Source of the DNA: AWTP1-13 sp963775835
Lineage (GTDB): Bacteria; Pseudomonadota; Alphaproteobacteria; Rhizobiales; Hyphomicrobiaceae
Assembly (NCBI GenBank): GCA_963775835.1
Contig: CAVZKV010000015.1
Coordinates: forward strand, 310,001 to 374,000
Reading direction: 5' to 3'
Length of the DNA: 64,000 bases
Shown here: piece by piece, positions 18,733 to 27,485 of the stretch
How positions within the stretch are numbered: the stretch's first letter is position 1
Layout: each line of letters starts with the position of its first letter
Translations under genes and position numbers: made by a program
Notes under the pieces: model-generated
The model's database searches: none
What the model was told of the DNA's origin: nothing
What the model saw: only the letters and a program-made list of their open reading frames with translations

Positions 18733-19746
18733 ATGAACAGACGTGAGGTGCTAAAGGGTTCGAGCGCGCTGGCGGCCGCGGCGGCGACCGGGGTCCCTTC
18801 GGCCACGGCGCAGGCTCCCATCGTCATCAAGTTTAGCCACGTGGTGGCCACCGATGCACCGAAGGGCAAAGCCTCGGAGAAGTTCAAGGAGCTGGCGGAG
18901 AAGTACACCGGCGGCAAAGTCAAGGTTGAGGTCTACGCCAACTCGTCCTTGTACAAGGACAAGGAAGAGCTGGAGGCGCTTCAGTTGGGGGCGGTACAGT
19001 TGCTGGCGCCATCCACCTCGAAGTTTGGGCCGCTTGGCTTCAATGAATTCGAGGCGCTCGATCTTCCCTTCATATTCCACGACGAGGCGGCGTTTCGGGC
19101 GTTTGCCAAGAGCGAGCTTGCCAAGCAGATGTTCGCCAAGCTCGAAAGCAAGGCCGTGAAGGGCCTCGCCTATTGGGACAACGGCTTCCACGTCATGGGC
19201 GCCAACCGCCAGATCCGCGACGTCAAGGACTTTCAAGGGCTCAAGCTGCGCATCCAGGGCTCAAAGGTGCTCGACGCCACCACCAAGGCGTGGGGCGCAA
19301 TTCCGCAGGTGATGGCCTTCTCCGAGGTCTACCATGCCCTGCAAACTGGCGTGGTCGACGGCTTGGAGAACGTGCCGTCGAATTTCTGGACCCAGAAGTT
19401 CTTCGAGGTGGTGAAGTACATCGCCGTTTCCTACCACGGGCATCTTTGCTACGCGGTGGTGGCCAACAAGGCGTTCTGGGACGGTTTGCCCGCCGACGTG
19501 CGGCCCGGCCTGGACAAGGCCATGGCGGAGGCGAGCGCCTATTTTGACTCGATTGCCAAAAAAGAGAACGAGGACGCCCTCGAGGACATCAAGAGGACCG
19601 GCAAAGTGCAGGTCTATTCGCTCACTCCGGCGGAGCGCAAATCCTGGGTGGAGGCCGTTTTGCCCGTGCACAGGGAGATGGAGAAGCGCATCGGCAAGCA
19701 GACCATCGAGGCGCTTTACAAGGTGGTCGATTTCAAGCCGGCATGA
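18733..19746 (+). CDS. dctP: TRAP transporter substrate-binding protein DctP
   Basis: DctP-type proteins bind organic acids in the periplasm and deliver them to a Na+-driven permease. The 337-residue protein has a twin-Arg-like N-terminus (MNRREVLKGSSALAAAA) and a cleavage region after SATAQA, so Tat export is likely. The fold shows IKFSHVVATDAPKGKASEKF, the central LKLRIQGSKVLDATTKAWGA with the carboxylate-binding Arg, and VDGLENVPSNF. It is the first gene of dctPQM. A hairpin in the dctP-dctQ gap may raise dctP mRNA relative to the permease. Confidence 0.94.
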   Translation: MNRREVLKGSSALAAAAATGVPSATAQAPIVIKFSHVVATDAPKGKASEKFKELAEKYTGGKVKVEVYANSSLYKDKEELEALQLGAVQLLAPSTSKFGPLGFNEFEALDLPFIFHDEAAFRAFAKSELAKQMFAKLESKAVKGLAYWDNGFHVMGANRQIRDVKDFQGLKLRIQGSKVLDATTKAWGAIPQVMAFSEVYHALQTGVVDGLENVPSNFWTQKFFEVVKYIAVSYHGHLCYAVVANKAFWDGLPADVRPGLDKAMAEASAYFDSIAKKENEDALEDIKRTGKVQVYSLTPAERKSWVEAVLPVHREMEKRIGKQTIEALYKVVDFKPA

Positions 19747-19778
19747 CACAGTAGCGATCCAACGCGCGCAAGATCGAG

Positions 19779-19809
19779 ACGCGCCGGAGGCCGATGGTCG
19801 CCGGCGCGT
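19779..19809 (+). promoter_or_regulatory. Intercistronic hairpin between dctP and dctQ
   Basis: ACGCGCCGG (19779-19787) pairs with CCGGCGCGT (19801-19809), a 9-bp perfect stem with a 13-base loop. It has no T-tract. Such hairpins often stabilise the upstream message for the abundant binding protein; that role is inferred. Confidence 0.5.
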
Positions 19810-19833
19810 TATGCCTAGGGAGTAAAAACGCCG

Positions 19834-20400
19834 GTGCCGATGCGCATTCTCAATCGGCTCGAGGAGCTGCTGATTGCGGTCCTCATGGCCGCGGCCACCA
19901 TCATCATCTTCCTCGCCATCATCCAAAGATACGCCACCGGAGTGCCGGCACTCTACGCCTATGCGCGCACCTGGGATTTCACCTGGGCGCAGGAACTCTG
20001 CATTTATATGTTCGTGTGGATGGCAAAGTTCGGCGCGGCCTATGGCGTGCGCACCGGCATTCACGTCGGCGTCGACGTCTTCATCAACATGCTGGGCGTC
20101 GAGCGGCGGCGCAAGGTGGTGCTGTTCGGATTGCTGTGCGGTGCGCTGTTCACCGGCGTGGTGGGGTCGCTCGGGGCCTACCTGGTTTGGCACATCGGCG
20201 AGATCGGCCAGGTATCGCAGGACCTCGAGGTGCCGATGTGGATCGTCTACCTATGTGTGCCGCTGGGGTCCTACCTGATGTGTTTCCGCTTCCTGCAGGT
20301 GGCCTGGGCCTACGCCCGTAGCGGCGAGCTGCCCGTGCACGACCACGCGGAGGTCAAAGGCCTCGAGGCGGAAAATAAATCGGCGGCAATCCCGACATGA
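19834..20400 (+). CDS. dctQ: TRAP transporter small permease DctQ
   Basis: The 188-residue small integral subunit has four hydrophobic segments. It carries the family feature of an amphipathic region with WAQELCIYMFVWMAKFGAAY followed by GVRTGIHVGVDVF. The start is GTG 19834 (AGGGAG 11 bases upstream); an ATG two codons later is the alternative. The stop overlaps the dctM start (ATGA), indicating coupled translation with its membrane partner. Confidence 0.9.
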   Translation: MPMRILNRLEELLIAVLMAAATIIIFLAIIQRYATGVPALYAYARTWDFTWAQELCIYMFVWMAKFGAAYGVRTGIHVGVDVFINMLGVERRRKVVLFGLLCGALFTGVVGSLGAYLVWHIGEIGQVSQDLEVPMWIVYLCVPLGSYLMCFRFLQVAWAYARSGELPVHDHAEVKGLEAENKSAAIPT

Positions 20401-21824
20401 CCGTCTCCGGTGCCATCCAGGCCAGCGGGCCCAATCCGCAGCGCGGCCGCACCATTTCCCAGCTTCTGATCGCCGTGCCGATGCTGCTGGTGGCTCTGTG
20501 CTTCGCCGGCAAGTACGGCCTCGTCGATCTCGGGCCGGCAGCGCGCGGGACGCTGATCTTCACACTGCTGTTTGCCTTGATGGTCACCGGCATGCCGGTG
20601 TCGATCGCCCTCGGCCTCAGCGTACTCACCTTTCTGTTCACGCTGACCCAGGTGCCGATCGAAGCGGTGGCGCTGAAACTGTTCACGGGCATCGAAAACT
20701 TCGAAATCATGGCGATCCCGTTCTTCATCCTGGCTGGCAACTTCCTGACGCACGGCGGGGTGGCGCGGCGCATGATCACATTCGCCACGGCGATGGTCGG
20801 CCACTGGCACGGCGGCTTGGCGCTGGCCGGCGTCGTCGCCTGTGCACTGTTTGCCGCCGTGTCGGGCTCGAGCCCGGCAACGGTTGTAGCCATCGGTTCG
20901 ATTCTCATGCCGGCCATGGTGCGGCATGGCTTTCCGAACCGCTTCGGCGCCGGCGTCATCACCACCTCGGGCTCGCTCGGAATTCTCATTCCGCCGTCGA
21001 TACCGATGGTCATTTACGCCGTCGCCACCAACAGCTCGGTCGGCAAGCTTTTCATCGCCGGTATCGTACCGGGCCTGATGCTGGCGACGCTGCTCGGCCT
21101 CACGACCTGGCGCATTGCGCGCAAGAACAACTATCCACGGTTGCCCAAGGCAAGTTGGAGCACGCGCTTCAAGGCCTTCCTCGACGCCTTCTGGGGTCTG
21201 CTTTTGATCGTCATCGTCATCGGCGGCATTTACGGTGGCATTTTCACGCCGACCGAGGCGGCGGCGATGAGCGCGGTCTACGCCTTCGTCATCGCCGTTT
21301 TCGTCTATCGCGACCTGAGGCTGAGGGAAGTCCCGGGCGTGCTGCTGGCCTCAGCCAACTTGAGCGCGATGCTGCTCTACATCATCACCAATGCGGTGCT
21401 GTTCTCCTTCCTGATGACGCACGAGAACATCCCGCAAGCGCTCGCCAATTGGATTACCGGTCAAGGCCTCGGCTGGGTCGGCTTTTTGCTGATCGTCAAC
21501 GTCTTGCTGTTGCTTGCCGGCAATGTGATGGAGCCATCCTCCATCATCGTCATTATGGCGCCCATCTTGTTCCCGGTGGCGATGAAGCTCGGGATCGATC
21601 CAATCCACTTCGGCATCTTGATTACCGTGAACATGGAGGTCGGCCTCTGCCACCCGCCGGTGGGGCTGAACCTCTACGTCGCCTCCGGTATCGCCAAGAT
21701 GGGTATTACCGAGCTCACCATTGCCGTGTGGCCGTGGCTATTGACGATGCTGTGCTTCCTGGTGGTCGTCACCTACGTGCCGCAGATCTCGCTATGGCTG
21801 CCCAAGCTGCTCGGCATGATGTGA
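20397..21824 (+). CDS. dctM: TRAP transporter large permease DctM
   Basis: DctM is the 12-13-helix Na+/solute symport subunit. At 475 residues it has the expected length. It shows the signature regions SGSSPATVVAIGSILMPAM, TSGSLGILIPPSIPMVIYA, the second repeat GIYGGIFTPTEAAA, and the late NMEVGLCHPPVGLNLYVAS. An extra N-terminal segment of about 40 residues precedes the first canonical helix. It is the last gene of dctPQM. The ligand cannot be assigned beyond an organic acid. Confidence 0.94.
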   Translation: MTVSGAIQASGPNPQRGRTISQLLIAVPMLLVALCFAGKYGLVDLGPAARGTLIFTLLFALMVTGMPVSIALGLSVLTFLFTLTQVPIEAVALKLFTGIENFEIMAIPFFILAGNFLTHGGVARRMITFATAMVGHWHGGLALAGVVACALFAAVSGSSPATVVAIGSILMPAMVRHGFPNRFGAGVITTSGSLGILIPPSIPMVIYAVATNSSVGKLFIAGIVPGLMLATLLGLTTWRIARKNNYPRLPKASWSTRFKAFLDAFWGLLLIVIVIGGIYGGIFTPTEAAAMSAVYAFVIAVFVYRDLRLREVPGVLLASANLSAMLLYIITNAVLFSFLMTHENIPQALANWITGQGLGWVGFLLIVNVLLLLAGNVMEPSSIIVIMAPILFPVAMKLGIDPIHFGILITVNMEVGLCHPPVGLNLYVASGIAKMGITELTIAVWPWLLTMLCFLVVVTYVPQISLWLPKLLGMM

Positions 21825-21854
21825 GGGCAGCCCAGGTCGAGCACAGGCCAGTTG

Positions 21855-22787
21855 TCAGGTCTGCTGGATGGCGGAGAGTTGCCAGCCGGCGGCACGGTCG
21901 CGATCATCGCGTCGGAAGGTCCACAGTTCCGTGACCTCCTCCTCGCGTCCCGGATCACCCGAAACGACGCGGCCGCTGGCACGGTCGATGAGCGTGTCGC
22001 GCAGCGCGTAGCGCATGGCGACGGTGGCGTAATCGGAACCCGGCTCGCGCCAAGCCTCCGACACGTCGCCCTGCAGAAGCGTGACCCCCGACACCTCGTT
22101 GCGCACGCCACGGCGGGCGTTGTCCGCCAGTTCTTGGCTGAAGTAGGAGAGCATTTCCGGCGTCGTCATGTCGCCGAGCCGGTGCGTGTCCTCATGGCTA
22201 TAGGCGGCCTGAATGTCCCCGAGCATCCGCTCGAAGCTGTCGAGATCCGCTTGCGAAATGTTGAGTGCCGGTGCTGTGGTGGCGGCCACAGGGGCACCGC
22301 CGTTGGCGCGATTGGTGGTGTCGGCCTTCGGAATGGGGACCTCATGCCCCCGGCCGCCACCCGAGGCGAAGACGGGCTGGCCCGTGCGCCGGCTGCGGAA
22401 ATAGGCGAGCGCTAACCAGACGACGCCGGCGATGAGCAGCATTTGCAAGACAAAGCCCAGGACGCTCGCCAGCGCCCCCACACCGAAGATGCCGGCGAGG
22501 CCCGCAGCGATCAAGCCACCGAGCAGGAGGCCGCGCAGGCCACCAAAGCGGGAGGCGGCCGCGCCGACGCCGGGTTGACTGGAGGTCGCCGAAGGCGTGG
22601 ACTTGGTGATCGATTGATCGATGGGGGCCGCGGTTTTTGGTGCCGTGTTGGTGGCCGGCGGCGGCGTGAACGTGCGCGTGCCACGGCTTCCAAAGCTGCC
22701 GCCGCCGCCGATGCGGGCCGCGGCCAGATCGGCCGTGGCGAGCGCCAGAACGGACAGGACTGCGAACGTAATACCAAGGCGAGGCAT
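21855..22787 (-). CDS. Tim44-like domain membrane protein
   Basis: ATG 22787 follows GAGGGAG and gives 310 residues. There is an N-terminal signal/anchor, a low-complexity Gly/Thr/Pro stretch (GGGGSFGSRGTRTF), then two hydrophobic helices around 85-130. A C-terminal Tim44-like domain follows (DLDSFERMLGDIQAAYSHED, ELWTFRRDD, GWQLSAIQQT). Bacterial Tim44-like proteins sit at the inner membrane facing the periplasm or cytoplasm and have no settled function. It converges on the TRAP operon with a 30-base gap. Confidence 0.85.
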   Translation of the reverse strand: MPRLGITFAVLSVLALATADLAAARIGGGGSFGSRGTRTFTPPPATNTAPKTAAPIDQSITKSTPSATSSQPGVGAAASRFGGLRGLLLGGLIAAGLAGIFGVGALASVLGFVLQMLLIAGVVWLALAYFRSRRTGQPVFASGGGRGHEVPIPKADTTNRANGGAPVAATTAPALNISQADLDSFERMLGDIQAAYSHEDTHRLGDMTTPEMLSYFSQELADNARRGVRNEVSGVTLLQGDVSEAWREPGSDYATVAMRYALRDTLIDRASGRVVSGDPGREEEVTELWTFRRDDRDRAAGWQLSAIQQT

Positions 22788-23033
22788 GGGCTCCCTCTCA
22801 TCGATTTCGACCAAAGTCGTGCACTACTATATAGGCAGACTCGGTGCCATTTGCATCGCCCGCGGCACCGGCGCACGGGGCTCAGGTTCGCAGCTGCAGC
22901 GCCAACCCTCCGGGGGGAGCGACCTTCGCCCGGAGACAGGAGGGGTCGCGGCCAGCCCTGTCGATACACGCAACAAAAAGGTTGCATATTTGTCCGGACG
23001 ACGCCAGGATGATCCGCAACCAGGAGGTTGCCT

Positions 23034-23489
23034 ATGGATGATCGGATCGAGAAGCGCATTGAACTCAAGGTCTCGGTTTCGCGCCTCTGGCGCGCCCTGA
23101 CGGACCATCGAGAGTTTGGGCAATGGTTCGGCGTCAAGCTGACCGAGCCATTCCAGCCGGGTCGGGTGTCGCGGGGCCAAATCACCTATCCCGGCTACGA
23201 GCACGTGACCTGGGAGGTGACGGTGCAAAGACTGGAGCCGGAACGCCTCTTCTCCTTCACCTGGCATCCCTATGCCGTCGATCCTGCGATCGACTATAGC
23301 AAGGAGCCGACCACCCTCGTCGAATTCAGGCTCGCGGCCCACGGCGCAGGCAGTTTGCTCGTCGTCACCGAATCCGGCTTTGCCGCCATCCCCAAGGAGC
23401 GCCGCTTCGAGGCATACCGTATGAATGATGCGGGCTGGAGCGAGCAGATCAAGAACATCACGCACCATGTCGAGCTTGACCGAACTTGA
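23034..23489 (+). CDS. AHSA1-type SRPBCC family protein
   Basis: The 151-residue protein folds as a helix-grip ligand-binding domain of the AHSA1/START superfamily (IELKVSVSRLWRALTDHREFGQWFG, TWEVTVQRLEPERLFSFTWHP, GWSEQIKNITHHVE). ATG 23034 has AGGAGG six bases upstream. Its last 23 bases overlap the ArsR-type regulator start. AHSA1/ArsR pairs are common; the SRPBCC member may modify or bind a hydrophobic ligand that the regulator senses. Confidence 0.88.
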   Translation: MDDRIEKRIELKVSVSRLWRALTDHREFGQWFGVKLTEPFQPGRVSRGQITYPGYEHVTWEVTVQRLEPERLFSFTWHPYAVDPAIDYSKEPTTLVEFRLAAHGAGSLLVVTESGFAAIPKERRFEAYRMNDAGWSEQIKNITHHVELDRT

Positions 23490-23796
23490 GGTCCGCGCCT
23501 CGATTTTTGCGGCCCTCGGCGATGCGACGCGCCTCGCCTTGGTTGCAACGTTGGTGGGCGGATCGTCGCGTTCGATCTCCCAGCTGGCGCAAGGTTCACG
23601 CCTGACGCGGCAGGCGATTAGCAAGCATTTGCGCGTGCTGGAAGAGGCCGGCATCGTCGCGAGCGAGCGCGTGGGACGCGAGAGCCGGTTTCAACTGCGA
23701 CCCGAGCCGCTCAACGAGGCGCAAGCCTATCTCGCGCGCGTATCGGAGCAGTGGGGACATGCACTCGCAAGGCTGCGATCTTTCATCGAGGAATGA
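23467..23796 (+). CDS. ArsR family winged-helix transcriptional regulator
   Basis: The 109-residue protein starts at ATG 23467 inside the upstream gene. It has the compact winged helix with recognition region SQLAQGSRLTRQAISKHLRVL and wing ASERVGRESRFQL. No CxC metal site is present in the recognition helix, so it is probably not an arsenic/metal sensor and more likely belongs to the group partnered with AHSA1 proteins. It probably autoregulates the pair. Confidence 0.88.
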   Translation: MSSLTELEVRASIFAALGDATRLALVATLVGGSSRSISQLAQGSRLTRQAISKHLRVLEEAGIVASERVGRESRFQLRPEPLNEAQAYLARVSEQWGHALARLRSFIEE

Positions 23797-23832
23797 GCGG
23801 GGAGACATGATCGGCCGGGCGCCAGCAAATGA

Positions 23833-23869
23833 AACGCGCGGCGCCGAGTGGTATTCGGTGCCGCGCGTT
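23833..23869. terminator. Bidirectional terminator between arsR-type and EF-hand genes
   Basis: A 15-bp stem (AACGCGCGGCGCCGA at 23833-23847 with TCGGTGCCGCGCGTT at 23855-23869, one G-T wobble, 7-base loop) lies between the convergent stops. Confidence 0.75.
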
Positions 23870-23898
23870 CCCTTAGCCCAAGCTAAGACGACGACCCA

Positions 23899-24276
23899 CT
23901 ACTTCTTGGGCGTGGGATTGGTCGCGCCCGGAGCGGTACTGCCGCCGGGAGCCATGCTGCCGGTGCCTGCACCGGTCGAGGCCGTACTGTGCACCAAGCC
24001 CTTGTCGCAGCCGGCTTGGAACTCCGATTCCGACAACTTCTTGTCGCCGTTGGTATCGAGCGCCTTGAAGTCGGTCACGTAGGCATTCGCCTGGCTTTCG
24101 CTCAGGTTGCCGGCTTTACTGGCGTCCACGCGGTTCCAAAGCGCGGCGCATTCGGCCTGGGTCATCTTCGCGGCGCCGGTTGAAGGGGACGAGGGAGACT
24201 TGGTCTGTGCGATGGCGGCCCCGCCCAGCATGCTGAAAGCGATGGCTGTGCTACCCACAAGAATGGCTTTGCGCAT
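23899..24276 (-). CDS. Secreted EF-hand protein
   Basis: ATG 24276 (AAGGAG upstream) gives 125 residues with a signal peptide (MRKAILVGSTAIAFSMLGG, cleavage near AIAQ). One canonical calcium loop, DTNGDKKLSESE at about 73-84, has ligands at positions 1, 3, 5, 9 and 12. A degenerate partner loop (VDASKAGNLSES) precedes it. The C-terminus is Ser/Gly/Pro-rich. Probably a small periplasmic calcium-binding protein; partner unknown. Confidence 0.85.
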   Translation of the reverse strand: MRKAILVGSTAIAFSMLGGAAIAQTKSPSSPSTGAAKMTQAECAALWNRVDASKAGNLSESQANAYVTDFKALDTNGDKKLSESEFQAGCDKGLVHSTASTGAGTGSMAPGGSTAPGATNPTPKK

Positions 24277-24525
24277 GTCTCGCTCCTTTGTGGTTCGTTG
24301 CTGTTTACGTTCCAGGGCGTGATCGTGCTCCCGGTCAAACGTCGACCACGCGCCTGCGTTCCGGAAAGTTCCAAGCCCCGGTCCGGGCGCAGGCACCTGA
24401 ACGGCGTAATCAAGTTCCCGGTTCGCAGCTGCGAAAGATTATGATTTGATGCTGCGCGCAGGGTGAATGGGGTCTTCGTCCTGGCCGTTTGGGTGGGACG
24501 CAGCGCGCTGGGGGTTTTGGGGGAA

Positions 24526-25521
24526 ATGAACGGTCGCTTTTGCAACGCCAGGCGTGCGTTCGTGCTTGGGCGCGCCGCACTGCTGGCGGCACTTTGCCTC
24601 ATGCTCGTTTCGCATTGGCAAACGGGTCTAGGAGCGGGGGCGAGCGACGTCCAGGCTACGCCCCACGGCGCCTATGGCCCGGAGGGTCCGAGAATGCGCG
24701 AGCAATTTTGGCTCCTTCCCGGCGCCGATCCGAGCGTTCCCTTGCGCGCGACCGTGTTTCGACCAGCCGAGAGTGTCGGCGAGGATACCGCAGGTCGCCT
24801 GCGGCGGCCCTTGGTGATGATCAACCATGGCAGCGATGCTTTTACGCGCGAGGCGGTATCGATGCCAGTCTTCTACTGGTTGTCGCGTTGGTTCGTAGAG
24901 CGCGGCTATGTGGTCGTGCTGCCCCAGCGGCGCGGTCACGGAGCAACCGGAGGCGATCTCGCCGAGGGGCGCGACACATGCGCCAACCCTGATCATCTGG
25001 GCTCGGGCCAGGCGGCGGCCGACGATATTGAGGCGGCGCTGGGATTCATGGAGCGCCAACCCTTTGTCGACCCCTCCCGCCTCGTTGTTGCAGGGGTTTC
25101 AACCGGCGGCTGGGCGGCTCTGGCCTTGGCCGCGCGCAACCCACCGGGATTGCAGTTGGTCGTCAATTTTGCCGGCGGCCGCGGTGGCCATGCCTATGGT
25201 CGCCCCAATGCCGTTTGCGGACAGGACCGTCTGATTGCGGCGACGGCGGCCCTCGGCCGCGCGGCGCGCGTGCCCACCTTCTGGGCCTACGCCGAGAACG
25301 ACAGTTTCTTCGGCCCGGAGCTGGCCGCGGCGATGGCGGGCGCCTGGACGGCGGCGGGGGGCAGCGCCGAGTTCAACGTGCTGCCGGCCTATGGCGAGGA
25401 GGGCCACGCCATGGTTGACGATCGGGCGAGCTGGCGGATGTGGGGCCCGGCACTCGAAAGAGCGCTGGCGCGGCACAACGGCGATGCTGGCGGGGCGATG
25501 CGTGTGACCGGGGTCAAGTGA
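24526..25521 (+). CDS. Secreted or membrane-anchored alpha/beta hydrolase (dienelactone-hydrolase-like)
   Basis: The start is ambiguous; ATG 24526 follows GGGGGAA and gives 331 residues with an N-terminal hydrophobic segment (GRAALLAALCLMLVSHW) acting as signal or anchor. The fold shows an oxyanion-side HG (VMINHGSDAF) and PQRRGHGATGG. The nucleophile elbow is GVSTGG, the acid Asp lies in YAENDSFFGP, and the catalytic His in EEGHAMVDD. Family members are esterases, peptidases or acetyl-xylan-type hydrolases; substrate unknown. Confidence 0.82.
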   Translation: MNGRFCNARRAFVLGRAALLAALCLMLVSHWQTGLGAGASDVQATPHGAYGPEGPRMREQFWLLPGADPSVPLRATVFRPAESVGEDTAGRLRRPLVMINHGSDAFTREAVSMPVFYWLSRWFVERGYVVVLPQRRGHGATGGDLAEGRDTCANPDHLGSGQAAADDIEAALGFMERQPFVDPSRLVVAGVSTGGWAALALAARNPPGLQLVVNFAGGRGGHAYGRPNAVCGQDRLIAATAALGRAARVPTFWAYAENDSFFGPELAAAMAGAWTAAGGSAEFNVLPAYGEEGHAMVDDRASWRMWGPALERALARHNGDAGGAMRVTGVK

Positions 25522-25647
25522 TTGCCGCGGTCGTGCCTGCCGAGGGCTGCGGCCTGGTGCCGGCGCGCCGCGAATGGGCAAGCCGCCCGATGCGAAGGCG
25601 CTGCAAGCGGGCTTCCGCGCCGCGTTACCCTCTCCGTGTGCGCACGA

Positions 25648-26937
25648 TTATGGGCGGAGCGGGCTCGCCAATGGCTCCAGCAACGGCTTGCAATAGGTCT
25701 CGCGCACGGCCAGCAAGCACAGGAGGCCGGCGAAGCCCACCACCAGCAGCGAGGAAAACGCCAGGTGGTAGGCGGAAAGGTCATAGACGCGGGCCCCCGC
25801 CGAGGTTTCGCCGGTCCAGGCGAAATCGAGGAGCAACCCCATGAGAGGTTGGAAGAGCGCACCGGCGCCCGTCACCATGGCGTTGACAAAGCCGATGCCG
25901 GTGGCGGCGAGGCGCGGCGGGTGGTTTTCCTTGGCGATGGCAAAGCAGACGATCTGTGCCGAGCCGAACAAGCCGGTCAGGAAACACAAGCCCGCAAGCA
26001 GCGCCGCCGGCAGATTGGCCACGTAGACGAGGGCTGCCAGCGATGCGGTCTCCAGCAGCAGGCCCGCCATCATGACGGGTCGCCGGCGGCCGATGCGGTC
26101 GGAAAGCCAGCCAAACAGCGGCGCACCTACCCCCCAACCCACGAACAGCAGCGAGGTGAAGGCCGCCGCTTCGGTGCGCTCCAAACCGTAGGTCGCCTGC
26201 AAGAACGGCACACCCCACAGCCCGGCAAAGCCGAGCAGTGGTCCGGACGTACCAAGCCCGGCCAAGGCGACGAGCCAAGTCTGGCGATGCTTCAACACAA
26301 GGGCGAAATTGGCCAGCAATTCGCCGACGCCCCCCTCGCCGCGCCAGCGGTCGCGTACGCAAAGCCAGGCGCAAAGGGCGATGACGACCCCACCGAGCGC
26401 CAAGCTGAGATTGGTCGTGCGCCAGTCGCTGGCCTCGACCGCCAGGCGCAAAGGCGCTTGGCCGAACACGCCGCCCGCCATGCCCATTGCCATGGCAAGC
26501 CCAGACAGCAAGGCGAAGCGCGATGGCGAGAACCACTGGCCGGCGACGACCATGCTGCCGACCAGGGAGAAAGCCGCCCCAGCGCCGATTAGGAAGCGAC
26601 CGGCGGTGACCGTCGTCAGCGTCGTGCCGGTGGCAAACAGGACGCAGCCGCCGGCGCAGCAGAGCGCGGCAAGAGCGATGAGCCGGCGCGGGCCGAAGCG
26701 GTCGAGCATGAGACCGACGGGAATCTGCATTCCCGCGTAACCATAAAAATAGGCGGCAGACAGGTTGCCCAGGACGCCGGCACCGACGGCGAATTCGCGC
26801 ATGAGTTCCTCGACCATGACGCTCGGTGCCACGCGCATGATCCAGGCGTAAAAGAAGAAGAACGAGGCCGTCGCCCAGGCCAGCCAGGGCAGCAACCCTG
26901 GGCTCGTCTGGACGGTTGGGGTGGCTTTGGTGGGCAT
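25648..26937 (-). CDS. Major facilitator superfamily transporter
   Basis: ATG 26937 (AGGGA upstream) gives a 429-residue protein with 12 predicted helices. The loop 2-3 motif is LMLDRFGPRR, the second-half equivalent WLSDRIGRRRP, and the helix-1 segment APSVMVEELMREF matches the NNP/GudP-like anion carrier or oxalate-formate branch. Likely an organic anion or sugar acid carrier. It is divergent from the leuA leader region. Confidence 0.88.
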   Translation of the reverse strand: MPTKATPTVQTSPGLLPWLAWATASFFFFYAWIMRVAPSVMVEELMREFAVGAGVLGNLSAAYFYGYAGMQIPVGLMLDRFGPRRLIALAALCCAGGCVLFATGTTLTTVTAGRFLIGAGAAFSLVGSMVVAGQWFSPSRFALLSGLAMAMGMAGGVFGQAPLRLAVEASDWRTTNLSLALGGVVIALCAWLCVRDRWRGEGGVGELLANFALVLKHRQTWLVALAGLGTSGPLLGFAGLWGVPFLQATYGLERTEAAAFTSLLFVGWGVGAPLFGWLSDRIGRRRPVMMAGLLLETASLAALVYVANLPAALLAGLCFLTGLFGSAQIVCFAIAKENHPPRLAATGIGFVNAMVTGAGALFQPLMGLLLDFAWTGETSAGARVYDLSAYHLAFSSLLVVGFAGLLCLLAVRETYCKPLLEPLASPLRP

Positions 26938-27201
26938 CGATCCCTGGGCGACAGGTTGAGGGACCCGATACATACCTGAGCGCAGCCCTGAAGAAAGAGC
27001 GAGGACGTGCACGCCAGCTAGGCGTTGCCGTCGAAGGGATGTCCCCGCGCCGGTAGCGGGCGCCCTAAGGAGATGGCCGCCCGTGGCACCGCCAAGTCGG
27101 CAAGCAAAGCGGGTCCTGCCTCGCCGCACGCCCCTTGCAGGTACATGCCAAACCCAGCCCGGCCCGAAGCGAGAATGCACACCGGCAGGTGCCGATTGTG
27201 C
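26938..27201. other. Intergenic region upstream of the leuA promoter
   Basis: This spacer lies between the MFS gene (minus) and the leuA leader. No gene, RNA or strong repeat is recognised. Confidence 0.4.
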
Positions 27202-27230
27202 TTGCCATTGGCAACGCAATTTGGCTTAAG
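27202..27230 (+). promoter_or_regulatory. Possible sigma-70-type promoter of the leuA leader
   Basis: TTGCCA (27202-27207) is followed after 17 bases by CTTAAG (27225-27230), a weak -10. Spacing is ideal and transcription would start just before the leader peptide. Confidence 0.35.
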
Positions 27231-27264
27231 TGGCGCCAGCTTGATGCCGGCAGGTAGGCTTCCC

Positions 27265-27366
27265 GTGAGCGAGACGCGCTCCAGTGCTGCAGCCTTAGCG
27301 ACGGATGGGAAAATTCCCGCCGCGAGCCTGCTCAGCCTGCTGACCCTGCTCCTTATGGGCCCCTGA
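27265..27366 (+). CDS. leuL: leuA leader peptide (leucine-rich)
   Basis: A short frame ends ...ASLLSLLTLLLMGP and stop at 27364-27366, with seven Leu in twelve codons. It can start at GTG 27265 (AGGTAGG about six bases upstream, 33 residues) or ATG 27244 (40 residues). Leu codon runs just before overlapping RNA hairpins, 120 bases upstream of leuA, are the hallmark of translation-coupled attenuation. When charged tRNA-Leu is scarce, a ribosome would stall on the run and let leuA be read. Leader peptides of this type are known upstream of proteobacterial leu operons; function here is inferred. Confidence 0.72.
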   Translation: MSETRSSAAALATDGKIPAASLLSLLTLLLMGP

Positions 27367-27419
27367 GCCACCCAAGTCTGGGCTTTATCCGGACGGGCGC
27401 TCAGGGGATCGAAGCTCAG
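27330..27419 (+). promoter_or_regulatory. leuA transcription attenuator
   Basis: The hexamer CTGAGC (27363-27368), which contains the leader stop codon, can pair with three copies of GCTCAG. One is in the Leu codons (27330-27335), one at 27399-27404 (extended to a 9-bp stem CCCCTGAGC/GCTCAGGGG, 27360-27368 with 27399-27407), and one at 27414-27419. These pairings are mutually exclusive, as an attenuator needs. A small hairpin CCCA/TGGG followed by CTTTAT lies inside the loop. I see no classic long U-tract terminator. Confidence 0.6.
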
Positions 27420-27485
27420 TCCCAATCTCTTCATCGCCCGCGCCCAACCTTTGCCGGCGCGGCACGCAAAGCTAAGGAATAGCAC

